A stretch of 64,000 bases of DNA. Source: Rhodamnia argentea. Lineage: Eukaryota; Streptophyta; Magnoliopsida; Myrtales; Myrtaceae. The position numbers and the translations under genes were made by a program. Shown one piece after another: positions 13,080 through 26,032 of the stretch (within the stretch, counting starts at the first letter, position 1; the number at the start of each line of letters is the position of its first letter). The notes under the pieces are model-generated. The model worked only from the letters and a program-made list of their open reading frames with translations. It was not told the DNA's origin and did not search any database. Location of the stretch: contig NC_063156.1 in assembly GCF_020921035.1 (NCBI RefSeq), positions 21,438,283-21,502,282 of the forward strand. Direction: 5' to 3'.

Positions 13080-15709
13080 TCACCTCAAACCTTGATAGGA
13101 CTGAGGGAACCATCTCGCCAACAGACAGTGTTTCAGCTTTACCACCAAGGCGAAAAAGCCATAGCATGGGAAGTGCATTAGCGCCACGGAGAAGTACCTT
13201 CAAATGCCACAAAGAAGTCAAGACGAGAAAGCCAAACTACTTGGAAACCTGCTTTGCTTTCTTAACTGCTAACAATACAAATTCTGTCAGGAGCATCCAG
13301 TGTTGGGTGCATCGTGGTGGGTCGTGGCAATAATAGCTTTCAATGTGAATTGAGCCTTACAATCATTTTATGGAATCGACTAAGGCTGTTCGATACTACC
13401 AGATACACATTAAAGTATTGCAAATTCGAAAATAAAGCCGGGTCTCCAACTGAACCATCCAGGTGTCCAAATCCGTCTCAGTTTGCAAGTGTAGTTAAAT
13501 AGAAAGTAATTCGAGTGGGAAAGATTAATGGGGAAGTTGCATTGTTCATTTCTAGTGCATAGTAAACGTCAAAAGGATGAGCTGTCCAACATGATGTCAT
13601 AAGGTCGACATACCATAAAGGAGCATATGGAGATGACAAGTCAAGAAATGGATACGGCCACCTGTTAAGCAGTATGCAATTCAGTGTCATGATAAGCATA
13701 GATCATAATGAACGGATGATGCAGTAGAAAAAATACAGATGGTTTACCAGATGGTGAAGCAAGCATGGACAACCCACTGGAAAATGACGTAAATGGTCGT
13801 CCACAAGAAGAAGTACGCAATCCGAAAGAGAGGAAACCGCTGCAAGGGAAGAACTCCAGCAATCAGAACATATCGTCTGACCTTAAAAGAGAGGGAAAGT
13901 AATGCCAGCGAGCTACTTGCTTACTAAGCAATTCAAAGCTGTATCTCCAAGAAGTAAAACAACGTTGATGGTATGCATGTTTATGTCCAACTGCAAGTAA
14001 ATGGTCAGACAAGTAGGTTAGATGAGCAGCACAAACCAGACAGGTCATTGGGAAGCACTCAAAATTTTTCGAGCAATTTTGTAGTAACTTGTAAATACAA
14101 GCTTAAGACTGACTGAACTTCCATCAGACAATTCTGCCAATTATAAAGAACTGCGCTTCTGTGCTGAGTTCACATGGAAGAGAGTAGTGGTACATTCTCC
14201 CATTTGTATGAAAAGACTTATCTATCAAGGAAAAAGAGATGGATTTTATGTGCTAAAGAAGAACTAGGCAATGTTCTGTTACTTACAAATCTCAGTCTAT
14301 AATTGTTGACAGCAAGAAACGGGACAATTATGAACCAGAAGACGCTATCTGTGAGCACGACTGCACCGGCATTCATCTGTCATTTACAGGGGGAGAGCAA
14401 TGTCAATGTCCTGACCTCTCATTAAAGCTTAAGAGATAATGATCACATATTCAATACATACCTGGAAAATTATTTGGAAGGCATAGCCAAAAATGCCCGC
14501 AGTTTCACGAACGGCTTGACTAGGTGGAGCACAGCTTTTGTTGGTGCTAGTCATGCCAGAAGAATTCCTCAGTCTTGGATCAGCAAAGTTTGCTTTCTCT
14601 GAATCTATCTCCGCGCTGTCAAATTTGTGGCCATACCTGTAACATCCGTACGCAGAGAGCAACGAACCAACCTGGTGCAGGCCCACAAAATATTCATGTT
14701 ATATACATAAAGGAAAATGAGAGGGTAAAGACTAGTGGAAACATAGAAGGAAAGAAGCAAAATGAAGGACTTGATCGTAATGGGTCAGCAGAGCTGCGTA
14801 AGACATACCCCGAAATAGATGCTGACTAACGTAGAAGTCCACCTGTTCAGAGAGAAATTTTATTCTGTCAACCTCAGACCAAGTGATGAAAAAGTCCAGA
14901 CCTTTCATGTAGCAAGTATCAACGAAGTGCTTCCAGGGAAATTAAGTAAGAAAGCCTCATTTTCAGGCAAGAGCAACTTGCTAAAGGAAGGAAAAAAAAC
15001 CAGCATCTGCTCGCTATCATCGAGTTAATGTTGTCGGCACTTCAATCAGGACGCCCTTATCCGTGTCCAACCAAAAAAATCCACCCAATAGCTCCATAAT
15101 TAAACTTTCCAAGTGATCCCGTGTAATGCAAATGCAGTTTTCCAATGTAGGCCAATCTAGGAAATTCAGTAAATGAAATTGACACTCAATTGCAACAAAA
15201 TTCCATGAACTGCTAAATGACATGCTTGGATAGCAAAATATTATCTGAACCTCGAATCTATAAACACTCTAACTGAGATGATAATGGAACGAGAAAAACT
15301 AACTATGCAAAGAGGGGAAACGGAGGACTTACTGAGTGTAATAGTAGTATATGCTCGCGCCGTCCACGAGAGCCGTCACACATGACATTCCCAAGAGCAA
15401 GAAGAAGGCAATAACTCTGAAAGCCAGAAGCCAAGCCGGGTGGATTCCTTTCAGACATGGAGTCCAGGTCTCGTCGTTATACAAAACACCTGGAGCGTCT
15501 CGATTGGTTTCTCGGCCGCCATTGCCACTACTACGACTGCAAAAAGCTTCATACTTCCTCACAAGCATCAATGCAAAACACGAGGATGCTAATACCCAGA
15601 TCGCACAGAGCAAGACCCTCCAGTTGAACCAGTAACCTATGGCGGTCGTGGGACCACCTGGCATGGCTGGCTTCCAGGAATTATCTGAGGATCCTGGTAG
15701 GAAACCCAT
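13080..15709 (-). CDS. Uncharacterised plant multipass membrane protein (AT1G10660-like family)
   Basis: Eight exons are read on the - strand: 15709-15333, 14842-14809, 14671-14462, 14376-14287, 13990-13925, 13839-13748, 13661-13614 and 13197-13080, giving 344 residues ending in TGA. The protein matches from memory the AT1G10660/AT5G62960 family of unknown function, which distantly resembles the Rolling stone group. It begins MGFLPGSSDNSW, then GYWFNWRVLLCAIWVLASSCFALML (first membrane segment). Further hydrophobic segments include AFRVIAFFLLLGMSCVTALV, WTSTLVSIYFGVGSLLSAYG, VLTDSVFWFIIVPFLAV, INVVLLLGDTAL, the conserved RIAYFFLWTTIYVIFQWVVH, and YFSVALMHFPCYGFFALVV. The end, HCLLARWFPQSYQ, is also typical. 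About seven segments are expected. The longer ORF upstream of 15709 begins with TTG and is probably leader. A 5' UTR may reach into the GA-rich DNA near 17.9-18.2 kb. Confidence 0.88.
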
Positions 15710-18700
15710 TTCATTATTCTTGATTTCCCGAATGTTTGCTTGACGCAGTGACCTCAAAAATGTACCGTTTCACCTCCAAATTCTCAATCTCGACAGGGAA
15801 ATAGAAGGGTAAAGAAGACGACAAGACAGGGAGAAATGGAAAAGCACCAATGGTCGCTTAATAAATGCTGGATAAGAGAACGACCCAACTATGATTTCAT
15901 TGAAGCAATCATAGCAAACTTTTCAAGTTCCTTTTCCTTATTCGCTTTCCAGGATGAAAAGTACGAACAATCCTACCGCATGAGGTCCATTGATAAAACG
16001 GATTTACATCCAAAGACTGGAACGAGATGAGGGCTCGCAGAGAAGTTCAATATTCATATTCGTCAAGCTTGGGTTGATGTTTTGGTGCAGAAAAGATGGA
16101 ACATACTATGAGATTGAAAAGGCAGAAGCTAAATTCGAAGCTAAGGAAAGGATGATACTCGCAAGGACAAGCAAGACAAATGTGGTGATGGGTGAGAGGA
16201 GAGGCTACGCGTCTGAGGGAAAGGCGGTGACTCGTGAACTTAGAGCGCAAGCTTCCTCTTTTCTTACCAGGTAAGATCTCCTAAAGTTATGACATTATGC
16301 TGCTCCTCAGTCGCAATCTTAGGACAACCATGCAAATATGAAATCCTCCCTTTTCCCAACATGCATTCTGCATCAGCTTTCATTTTGCTTTCTCATGTTT
16401 CTTTTCAAGTTCGCCTCTTTTGTCCTCCCTCCTTTTCTGAAGAGAAGCCCCGAGATCGAGGGAGAAGGGCAAGAGACAGAGATGGAACGCTCGCCGTGCA
16501 AATGCTTTTCACCGAAAGAAAAATTTTCAGCCTTTTTCCTCCGAGGGGAGTGGCTAATCAACAAGCTAGTGTTAAAAGGCAGGGACAAAATCCTGTCGAC
16601 CTGCGGCGGATGCCATAATTTGTCAATCAAGCACCTAGGGACTGTACCAGCTTAGGTCGGCTGGCAGAGAAGCTCAAATCTTTCGTCTTCTACTACTCTC
16701 CCTAGATTCTCTCGAGGCAGCACCAACTGCGTTGAAACGAAGAGTTCATGACCCTGATGTCCAGCTTTCCTATGTGATGGACGATTTTCTTGCGCCAGAC
16801 GCGTTAGAAAAAGAAATTGAGGATGCTTTTCTCCGTGGGCTTGAACTATGGAAGCTTGAGCCTTTAACCTCCCGGCCCAACCTAAAGATGACGCAGTATC
16901 CGATGGATACCCACACGATGCAATGTTCAATTTCACGTAGGACTTGAATCTTGAATTTTGAACATATTTTCACCACCCATCTTCTGGATCGAGTCGGTCG
17001 ACGAGCTGAATGTATCGGGGCGATGCATTTGGCGGGTCCTTCCGTGAGATCTGCGTGATTCGGTGGCTCGCATGCATGTAATCGGCTAATATCAATTCGA
17101 TGCGTGGGAGCATGGACATCCATAGAATTCTCGGGTATAGAAAGTGGGAACTTCGCTTGACTGTGACAAAGGGCCTTCATTCATTTATGGGGACTAAATT
17201 TTGAGCCGGAAAACCAACCGCCATTCTAGACAAAGCGTGATCGCACTTTTAAGGTTGAAACTAACGTGAGCTCGAAGCATATTTCGAGCCCACAAAGTCA
17301 AAGCGGAGAAACGGTTTGCTTTTTGGAAAAATTTGGGCAACCGAAATCAGCTCGGCTGTCTACATAACACGGTTGAATCAGAAGGCCACAATTTTTTTTT
17401 CAAGATTAGAGTTAGAGAGAGACTATCTATACCTCCTATTGCATTTCGATTCGAAAACCAAACGTATTTTCCGGGCACTTGCTGACCATACTCAACAAGA
17501 GATTGTTCCGATTTTCAAAATACCAATTTCACAAAATTCGCAACTGTTGCGATCTCAGAAAACCAGGGATGGACAGAAACCGTTCTCGAACACGGACGCT
17601 AGGAGAAGCGAGGACGCGAAAGGAGCTGAGTAGTTTTCTCCTCGCATTGCCCGTGGATGCTCCGGAGTGAAGATGCGAAGACGTGGATTCGATTTTCAAA
17701 TGGAAAGGAGCAGTTCCCGAGCATAACTGCGAATCCGAAGCGCCCGCATTCCTTAATGGGTATCGACGGCGCCAGAAGCTTACGACGTCCGCACTTCACC
17801 GTTCGCTCGTGCATCATCTCCACATCTAATCGCATCAAAGGGCTGACTCGAAAGCACACGCGCACGGAGACGGAGAAGAGACAGAGACACAGAGACACAG
17901 AGAGAGAGAGAGAGAGAGGGACTCACCGGCCATGTTGTTCGATCTCCGATACGGTCGGTCCGATCGTCGCGGCAACTCGGGTTCAGCTCATCGACTGATG
18001 GAGCACAAGATCGACTGATGAAGAATTTCCGAAGCTCGAAGCTCCAAATTATAGGTGGGCATGAGAATGAGGCCAGACCTTTTCAGCTGGAATTCGGAGA
18101 GACTCCGTTGCGGGAGAGAGAAAGAGAGAGAGGCGCCAGCGAGCGAGCGAGCGAGCGAGGCGGGGGGACAAGCTCTTTTGTCTTTCCGGGTGCGGACCGC
18201 ATGACGTGGTTACGTACATTCAAGTCGTTGGCGCTCACGCTTTTGGTGATGGATGTGGGGGCTCAAAATCGCAAATTTTTACGTGCGTGCGATGCAACCA
18301 CATGATGACGTGCCGTCATCGGAAATTTCAGCCTCCGCGAGTTGATCGAGAGGGGGCGAAAGATTTCGAAATTCCAATGCGAAGCCGACGGTGGGTTGCG
18401 CATCGCTCGAGCTGCGCCGTCGGTCGATCGGTTACGCCACGTCGGTCATGTGACCGGTACATTAGACCGATTTCTCGTGGAGGACGAAAGCGCGCTTCGA
18501 CGACAGAGGTAGTTGAATAGAGTTTCGCTTTTTTTTTTGTTTTTGTTTTTGGCTCCCCATTTAATTGGTTTTAAGACAGAACAGTAATTGTGTATGAGGA
18601 GGTGGTTCGTTCTGACAGAGATGGTTTATGCAGGAAGATGGGCGGAAGTTGGCCAATTCCCATTTTTACGGCTTCGAGTCTTCGTGTTTAACTGAAGGCT

Positions 18701-18920
18701 GCCTATGTTCCTGTCAAATTTCAAGTCTTTCAAGATTGTACTTAACCGAATTGAATCTCTATTCGGAACACCACCTTCGAGCCACAAATCGCCGTGTACG
18801 AGTATAATATGTATACCCTCCGAATCCGATCGGATCGGCACCACCTCGATAGTAATCAGATGATAGCAACGAGAACTGGTGCAACTTCGTGTCCACACGC
18901 CTCGCGGTACCATCATTTTC
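15710..18920. other. 5' flanking region of the membrane protein gene
   Basis: No recognisable coding exon. The segment from about 16.9 to 18.5 kb is richer in GC, with GA runs at 17878-17920 and 18112-18160. On the - strand these would be CT-rich and could belong to a leader or promoter of the gene ending at 13080. The ORF at 16732-16947 has no family match that I know. Confidence 0.35.
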
Positions 18921-19497
18921 GGGAAAAGTTTCAGAAAAATCCTAAATTTATTTCATTGGTACCAATTCGATCCTAAACCTTTTTATATTTGTATTTCCTC
19001 TCTCTTTCCTTTTTGGATTTATTGGAAAGGTTACGAATAGGGGTGAAGATTTTTGGATCGTCTTCATTGTTTCCTCATCCACCAAAACAGGGAATAGAAG
19101 CAAAAGACCGTGGTCAGGAGAGGGCCGTGCCCCTCCCTAGCTACCAGCGAGGTCCGGCCCTTGCCTAGTGGTTCGCAAGCTCCGGCGAGGGTTGTCGGAG
19201 CTCACGGAGAAAAAAAAAAGAAAAGAAAACAAGTACAATAGAAAAAGAGAAAAAAGGAAATAAAAATTTTAAAAATTGAAAAAAATAAAAAAATGTTATT
19301 AAAAAATGACTATGTCATCGTTGGCTATGCCACGTAGGATGGTCGGCATCCGTGTCAGCAATTTCTAATCTAAATCGACCGGATGGATTTAATTGGTACC
19401 AATGTAAAAAGATTTAGGGCTAAATCGATCCAATTAAAAAGCTTAAGGCAAATTGGTACTAATGCAATATGTTTCAGATTTTTTTGGTACTTTTCCC
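18921..19497. mobile_element. Mutator-like inverted-repeat element with a GC-rich insert, 577 bp
   Basis: The left end starts gggaaaagtttcagaaaaat and the right end in reverse reads gggaaaagtaccaaaaaaat; inside both come attggtaccaatt-type blocks. The flanks share a near-repeat (atcattttc and atcaattttc) that may be a damaged target duplication. A GC-rich piece at about 19108-19207 (clustered gag/ccgg words) is unlike the AT-rich arms. No transposase is encoded. Confidence 0.6.
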
Positions 19498-21692
19498 TAT
19501 CAATTTTCGCGTGGTATACTTTTGCATCTACGGGTGCCGGTTTCACGATTTTACCCCCTTTGGAATCTAGGCCATGTCAGGAATTATTACATGAATAAGA
19601 GTTCTGAATGATCTACCCCGTGCTCAATCTAGCTTTAGAGATTTTACAGAAGCCTGAACTTTCATCATACGTTTCCGTCGCATCTTTCGGGCTGCCTAGC
19701 GATGCCTATGTCCATTTCTCACTTTCCTAAACTCTAGCATTGTGCTGGCGCTCGTACCCAGCCATCCATGCAGCCCCAACTAGACAATAATGCAGAAGAT
19801 GAATGATCAAACCCGTGCAGAAACTGAGGAGAGCAATACCAGAAGTAACAAAAGTTGTGTGCAGCGCTCGCTTTAATGCCGAAAGTTTAAGTGCTAAATC
19901 GGAGAAAAAACTATCACTTGAATGCTTCCGGCGAGATATTCTGGCCCAAACTAATACATGACATTTATACTTAATTTTTTAGTATAAGATGGCTTTTTTT
20001 AAAAAATAATTAAGTCCACATGGACTTCTAAACTTTTAAAAATTAAAATAAATTAAAATTAGATTTAAAAATAATCTAAAAACTAAAATTTTCCAAAATA
20101 CAAGTTTTTAAGATAAGCTTAAAAATTTATAATAAAAAAAAGATACAAAAAAATTAAAGAGGGGGCAGGAGGTGATGGAGAACCAGGCGGCAAGGGTAGG
20201 GCAGGGTCGGCAAAGGTCGTCGAACCCCGGCAGCAGGTAAGGGTCTATTTTTTTATTTATAATTTTGAGCTCATTTAAATTTTATTTTAAGTTAAATTTG
20301 TATTAAAAATCGGATTTGAACAAACACGACGCCGTCTTGGCCACGTCATTACCACATAGAAGAGAGAAAATATTTAAAAAGTCAATATTTTCCTTTAGTC
20401 CAAATTGACAAAGTTAAAGGAAAAACTCAATTGCTTCAATTTGACAAGTTTTACAACTTGAATGCATTTTTTGTCGGTTTTAAAACTCAAATGCACTTTC
20501 GTAACGAGTTTTAGGACCTCTAGTACACATGTCCTTTTTTTTGGAATTTTTATCTTTTTTTATTTTTTTAATCTAATTAAGTTTGTATTTTTTATTTTAT
20601 TTTTTCAACTTTTATCTTTTTTTATTATTGACTGGATCTCCGGTGAGCCGCGTCAGTATCAAATATTCATAAGAAAAAAAATACAAAGTCGTGTGATTGT
20701 GCAAAAAAGTTCTAAACCTATTATAATTATGAAAATTTAGATCCGGGCTAGCAAGGCCAATCTCGACTCTAGTCGGTTGCCAGCCAAAGGAAGGAGATGA
20801 AAGTAAAAAAAGTAAAAAATAATAATAATATTAAAATATCAAATGGATTGGATTGACACAGTTACAAAAGGTTTAAGATTAAATTTGCACAATTACAATA
20901 AGTTTGGGACTTTTTTGATAATTTTCCCGAAAATTTGAGAGGGGTAATAATTCCAAGGATTTCAACGGCTCAAATCAATTCCGCTGTGAGCAACCGAACA
21001 CAACCAAGTCACGACCTAAAATGAATATGAACCGAACCTCAATTTGGGTTTTCAATTTTCGAAATGGAGAAAGATAAACGGATGTTATGTTTCAAAGCAA
21101 TTTTGAGAGGAATGAAAAAAAAAAAAAAAAGATTTTGAGTTGCGTATTCAGTTTTTCTTGAGAATTTCGATTGCAATTCAATTAACCAAATCGAAATAAC
21201 CCGAACCGGAAAAAATAATAGTTATTTTTTCACTATCCGACCCGAACAGAAGATGTACAAAATTTCAATTTGGTTTGATTCCAGTTTGATTTTTCCATTC
21301 GATAATGACACCTCCAAGCGAAAGTTAGTGTGTGAGTTGCGAAGACGGCTCGATCTGACTGGTGGGGCCTGTCAATTTCAATAGAAATTGACAATGAAAA
21401 GACACGTAAATAAACGGTTAGGAAATTGAATAACGTGATAAGCACAAATCTAGTGATATTCATCACCCAACCTTATTCCGTCCCTATATGCTTTGAACAG
21501 GACAGAGATGGTTGTTATGAATAAGCAAAGGAAAGGTAACACGTGAGGCCGCTCCACGCTGCCGAGCCGGCGGGGCAGCAGCGCCGTGCAATTTTTGGTA
21601 GAATGTCGTGTCGTCTTGCCCCCGCTGCACCGAGCCATGATGATGCTGTGTACTCTTCCGGTTGAATCGCGAGGCTGGTCAGAGCTTACGCT
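19498..21692. other. Intergenic with degenerate inverted-repeat remnants
   Basis: No gene. About 19850-20530 holds words related to the 42805-43233 element (gcgctcgctttaatgcc), and about 20690-20929 ends in a right terminus (aagtttgggacttttttgataattttcccg-like) related to the 5165-5554 family. Both are too decayed to bound exactly. The rest is AT-rich. Confidence 0.4.
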
Positions 21693-24600
21693 CTAGAGAG
21701 AACTCAGATAATCTCTTATCATGGTCAAGATAGGATTTGCGAACGAAGCGCCCTCTAGCCTCTCGTATAATATACCGTCCATCCGGACCTGAACGCCTTC
21801 GGAAAATGTCAATTCTCGAAGCATTTCCTTCAACGCGGTGTCGACCCCAACAAGAGAGCCTCCTATCCCACTCAATATTTCCGGTAGCGAAGGAGATGGC
21901 CTCGACAGCTCGACAAGGGTGACCTGCCCCAAGATAAATGATCAAACCTAGCAGCTACTCTGTTGCGAAACAAATTTCCAATAGTTCTTTTTCCGAGAGC
22001 TCTTTAGGTTTCCGTAATTAATCAGAGATGCTCAAAACAGATACTTTCAAGACCAAGAGGAAACCTATTTTAAGATCAATAGGAAACAATCACGAAGATC
22101 AACCTACCTTATTGGTTTGGGGTATATTGGCCCTCTCTTTCGCAATCGCAACAGCCCGAGAAAATCCACCGATTGCATCAACCAGACCTCGTGAAGCAGC
22201 ATCATTGCCTGTCCATACTCTCCCTTGCGCAACCTCCTCCATCTTATCAACCTGTGGGAAGATATAACAATTACAATACCATGAAGTAGCAGGGGTTTAT
22301 GAGGCGGGTTCTATAGATTAACACCAAATGTTGCTTCCTACCGGCATCGATCGCGAGAAAGCCGCCTTATCGCGAAACATTTTGTATGCATTATTTGCCA
22401 TCTTGGCAAATAGCTCTGCCTCATCTGGCCTGCACTCATTTACAAACAATCCAGAAAAAGTGCAGGAGAAATGGTTACACTGGAACGTGTCATCACATAA
22501 AATCCAAGAGCAGCACTCAAAAGTAGCAATACAATTATCGAGATATCTTCCTTCATTTACACTTCAAAGTACCAGGCGAAAATGCCTCTCACCTAAAAGG
22601 TCGCTGCTCAGCCGCAAGGAGCTCAGCATATTTTCCCCTTGATACGATCTCCTTATTGAAGCCTATTTTCTCGTACAGATTCCCCAGGTTAAGCTTCCCT
22701 GAAGGGAGAAAAATGGCACACCCGACCCCTTTTAGAATCTCCATGAAGCTATGAAAAACCAAACGAAAAGCGGTAGCATAACAACTATTGCAAGGCGTGA
22801 GACTACAAAGAGATACTAGGTTCACCTGTAACAACTCCAATAGAGCCAGTTAAGGTAAGACTTTCTGCAACAATGGTTGGTGTTCCCATTGCCATGTAAT
22901 ACCCTCCACTGGCTGCTACATCAACCATTGATGCAATAACAGGCTTTGATGCAGCCAATAGCCTAATCTCCCTCCACATTCTGCTCATCATAAGCATCAT
23001 GAAACACCCAATTAAGCTACGATTAGAAAAGAAAGCAGAAGGAAAGAGTAAAACATTCAATATGACAGTTAAAGATGAAATTTTTCACTGCATGGAAATG
23101 ACGGGCAAATCACTTTGGACAAGACTTTACTACTGCCAAATGCATCTCATGAACTATCCCCGCCACCTTCAAATTTCAACTATGTAAGTAGAGTCACTAG
23201 AGAGAGATAAGCAGTTTCTTAACCTTATGGCGCAACATCGATGATGTCAAAAGTGCATGACTTTGCATTGACAATTACTCTGATTCCAGATAGAGAAGAA
23301 GAGGTTTTACATGCCACAACTATAGAACTTTCTTGGGAAAACATTATTTTGAAATGGCCTATTGAAATGGATAAGTGCAGAAACTAGAGTTTATTTTGAC
23401 CGGTAGTCATTGAGGACTTTAGATTTTAAAAATGCTTTTCAATCAGGTCATAAACTCACTGTTGATGGAATCAAGGCGTTGGATATCATACATGCCAAAT
23501 GACCCAAGTATTCCATGTTGGAACCACGTTGGAATTTTGGCAGTACAAATGAACTGACAACAAGCTCAAGACCAGATTTGGGCATTTTGTAAGAACTTTT
23601 AAGTCCTCAATTGATCGAAAAGAAAGATTAAGTACTTAATTGACCAGGGTTTAAGTCTTATTTATCCCCCTACTAAACTATAAACACCACAGTGAAAGCA
23701 AGATATTATGATGATTGATTACAACCATATCCGTAGAAAACTAACACATTCGAATAGCTTGATTTCTCACTAATATATGCTTTTATGTTCAAGTATCAAA
23801 CGCGGCTCGCCAGAAAAGACAGTTGAACAATGTTCAAGTGATATATAGCAGCACTTACAAGTCCGAGGCTAGAGCATCACCACCAGGGCTGTCAATTCGG
23901 ATGATAGCAGCTTTAAATCTTTTTGACTCTACAGAAAGGAAAGATATAATGCAGGACACATGAGATGAAAAAGAAGATGCAATAAATGATAAATCTATAT
24001 GTGCCATAAACGAAAAGGAAATAAAAACAATAGGGGAACACTTTGAGATGAGCTATCAGCCTACACCTTGGAGGGAGAACTTTTGAATTGGCTTTTCATC
24101 TAAAAGATTTACCATTTCTTATTTTCTAAATGCATGTGGAGTAACAAAGGGAACAATACAGTTCGCCCCTCCATTTGCTTGCATCCATCTCCACTTACTC
24201 AAACTTTACTAGAATTATTGAAGCAGAAAAAAATGAAAAGCCAAAATTATATAATCAGCTGACCCATGAAGATATTTTTCGAAAGAATCCTTTTACCTGG
24301 GGTTGTATAATAATAAAACATTTCAACAGTATAATTAGTAATCTGATAATGGTTCCACAGATGCTAAAACTTCAATGATACATCATTTGTTGCACTTCAG
24401 CATCAGGACAGATTTGGCCACTCTTTGCAGGAAAACTGCCAAACATTGCAGGAGATGGCAATACCAGAGATTCCAGTAAAGAAATACAGTGACTACACTA
24501 GACATTTGTATCTTTTTTATAAGTTGGTCCAGCTTCTTATTAAAACACCCCTTCATAACCAAGCAACAGAATGCCACCTCATAACCATAACTATAGAAGT

Positions 24601-25984
24601 GACAACCACAGAACTTTGGCAATACTGCACCGAAGAAACAAATGCCACCCAGTATGCTTATTACTGTATTCTGAGCTAGCAAAGAAATCTTACCTCTGAC
24701 AACCTGAATCTTTTCAATGATTTGCTCTGCTATTACACCAGAAGAACTAGGAAGGCTCGTTGGACTTTTCACACGAGTTATAGCACCAGAGGCTCGTATT
24801 ACAGCTATTAAGTCCTTACCACCGGATAAACCAAGGGTCCACTTGCGAGCTCTTGAGTACCTCCTGTAGAACCACAAGAAAAGAACCATTAACACGAGAT
24901 GGTAACATTTAATTTCTGAATTATTTATTCTTTTGTTCCCAGTTTGGGGGAGGGGAGAAAACTTGTTTCTGAAACATGACATTCCATTTAAAACCATAGT
25001 TGCTCACATGCTAGAAAACTTCAGATCACATGTGACCCTTAACAACGGGAACATGCTTCTAACTACAAACTCAACGAGATTTCCTTGAACCAAATGTGGA
25101 CTACCTATAGTCAACCAACGGAAGATTCTTATCCGGCTGCACTCCAAGTTTTTCTTTCAGCATTGTTATCACCTGCAACGTACACATTAATGGAAAATAA
25201 GTGTTATTGCAAAAGTAATCTACGATGAGACAGGAATTTTGCCCTACCACAGAATGAGATAAGAGCAGGCAGGGACAATGAAGACAAACACTAGGACGCC
25301 GAGTAGCTCCGTATTAGTAAGATTTGTAGGCCAGCATGTTGCTTGTGATTACATAAAACTATTTTATCGAAGCAAAAGTAAGAAGAATGAGATTATTAAG
25401 AGCATTTTTTACACCATTTCTTCTGATAAACCAGAGGCATCTGACTGCCACGAGTAATAATAGAAACTCACATTCACAGGCGCAAGCGTGGAATAATAAT
25501 AGAAACTCGCATTCACAGACGCAAGCGTGGAATAATAATAGAAACTCATTAACAGTGAATATGCCTTGGCAGATTTTACTAAATGCTTTGTTCTCAGCAA
25601 TTCAGCACATTAAGAGTAGAGTTAAACACCTCATCATCATAGCATATGTCAGTTATGAAGCCCTCCTTTTTTAGCCGTTCTACTTGAAAAACTCCTTCAT
25701 TTATGAATTTCTCAATATCTTCTCTTTTCTTCCCTGTTCAAAACAGAAGAGCCTCAGAAATTTTTCACAAGTACAAATAGGAAGATCAAGCCCATACGAT
25801 GTTAAAGCTACAACACCTTTCGTTGAGGAAACTTCATCTATCCAACTGCCGTATACATTATCCAGTATGGTCGTCAACATCTCACAATTTTCTTCAGACA
25901 TGGATTTTCGAGTGAGTTGATCCCCAGCACTTTTATATTTACCAATCCTTTCAACTTGCGGTTCAATTCCCACTTTCTCCAATA

Positions 25985-26032
<48 letters not shown>

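Noticed and set aside
16732-16947. Open frame of 71 codons
   Set aside because: No domain, no splice-supported extension, and no match that I recognise.
25387-25674. Frame with NNRNSHSQ repeats
   Set aside because: It translates the 39-bp tandem repeat in SPPA intron 5.
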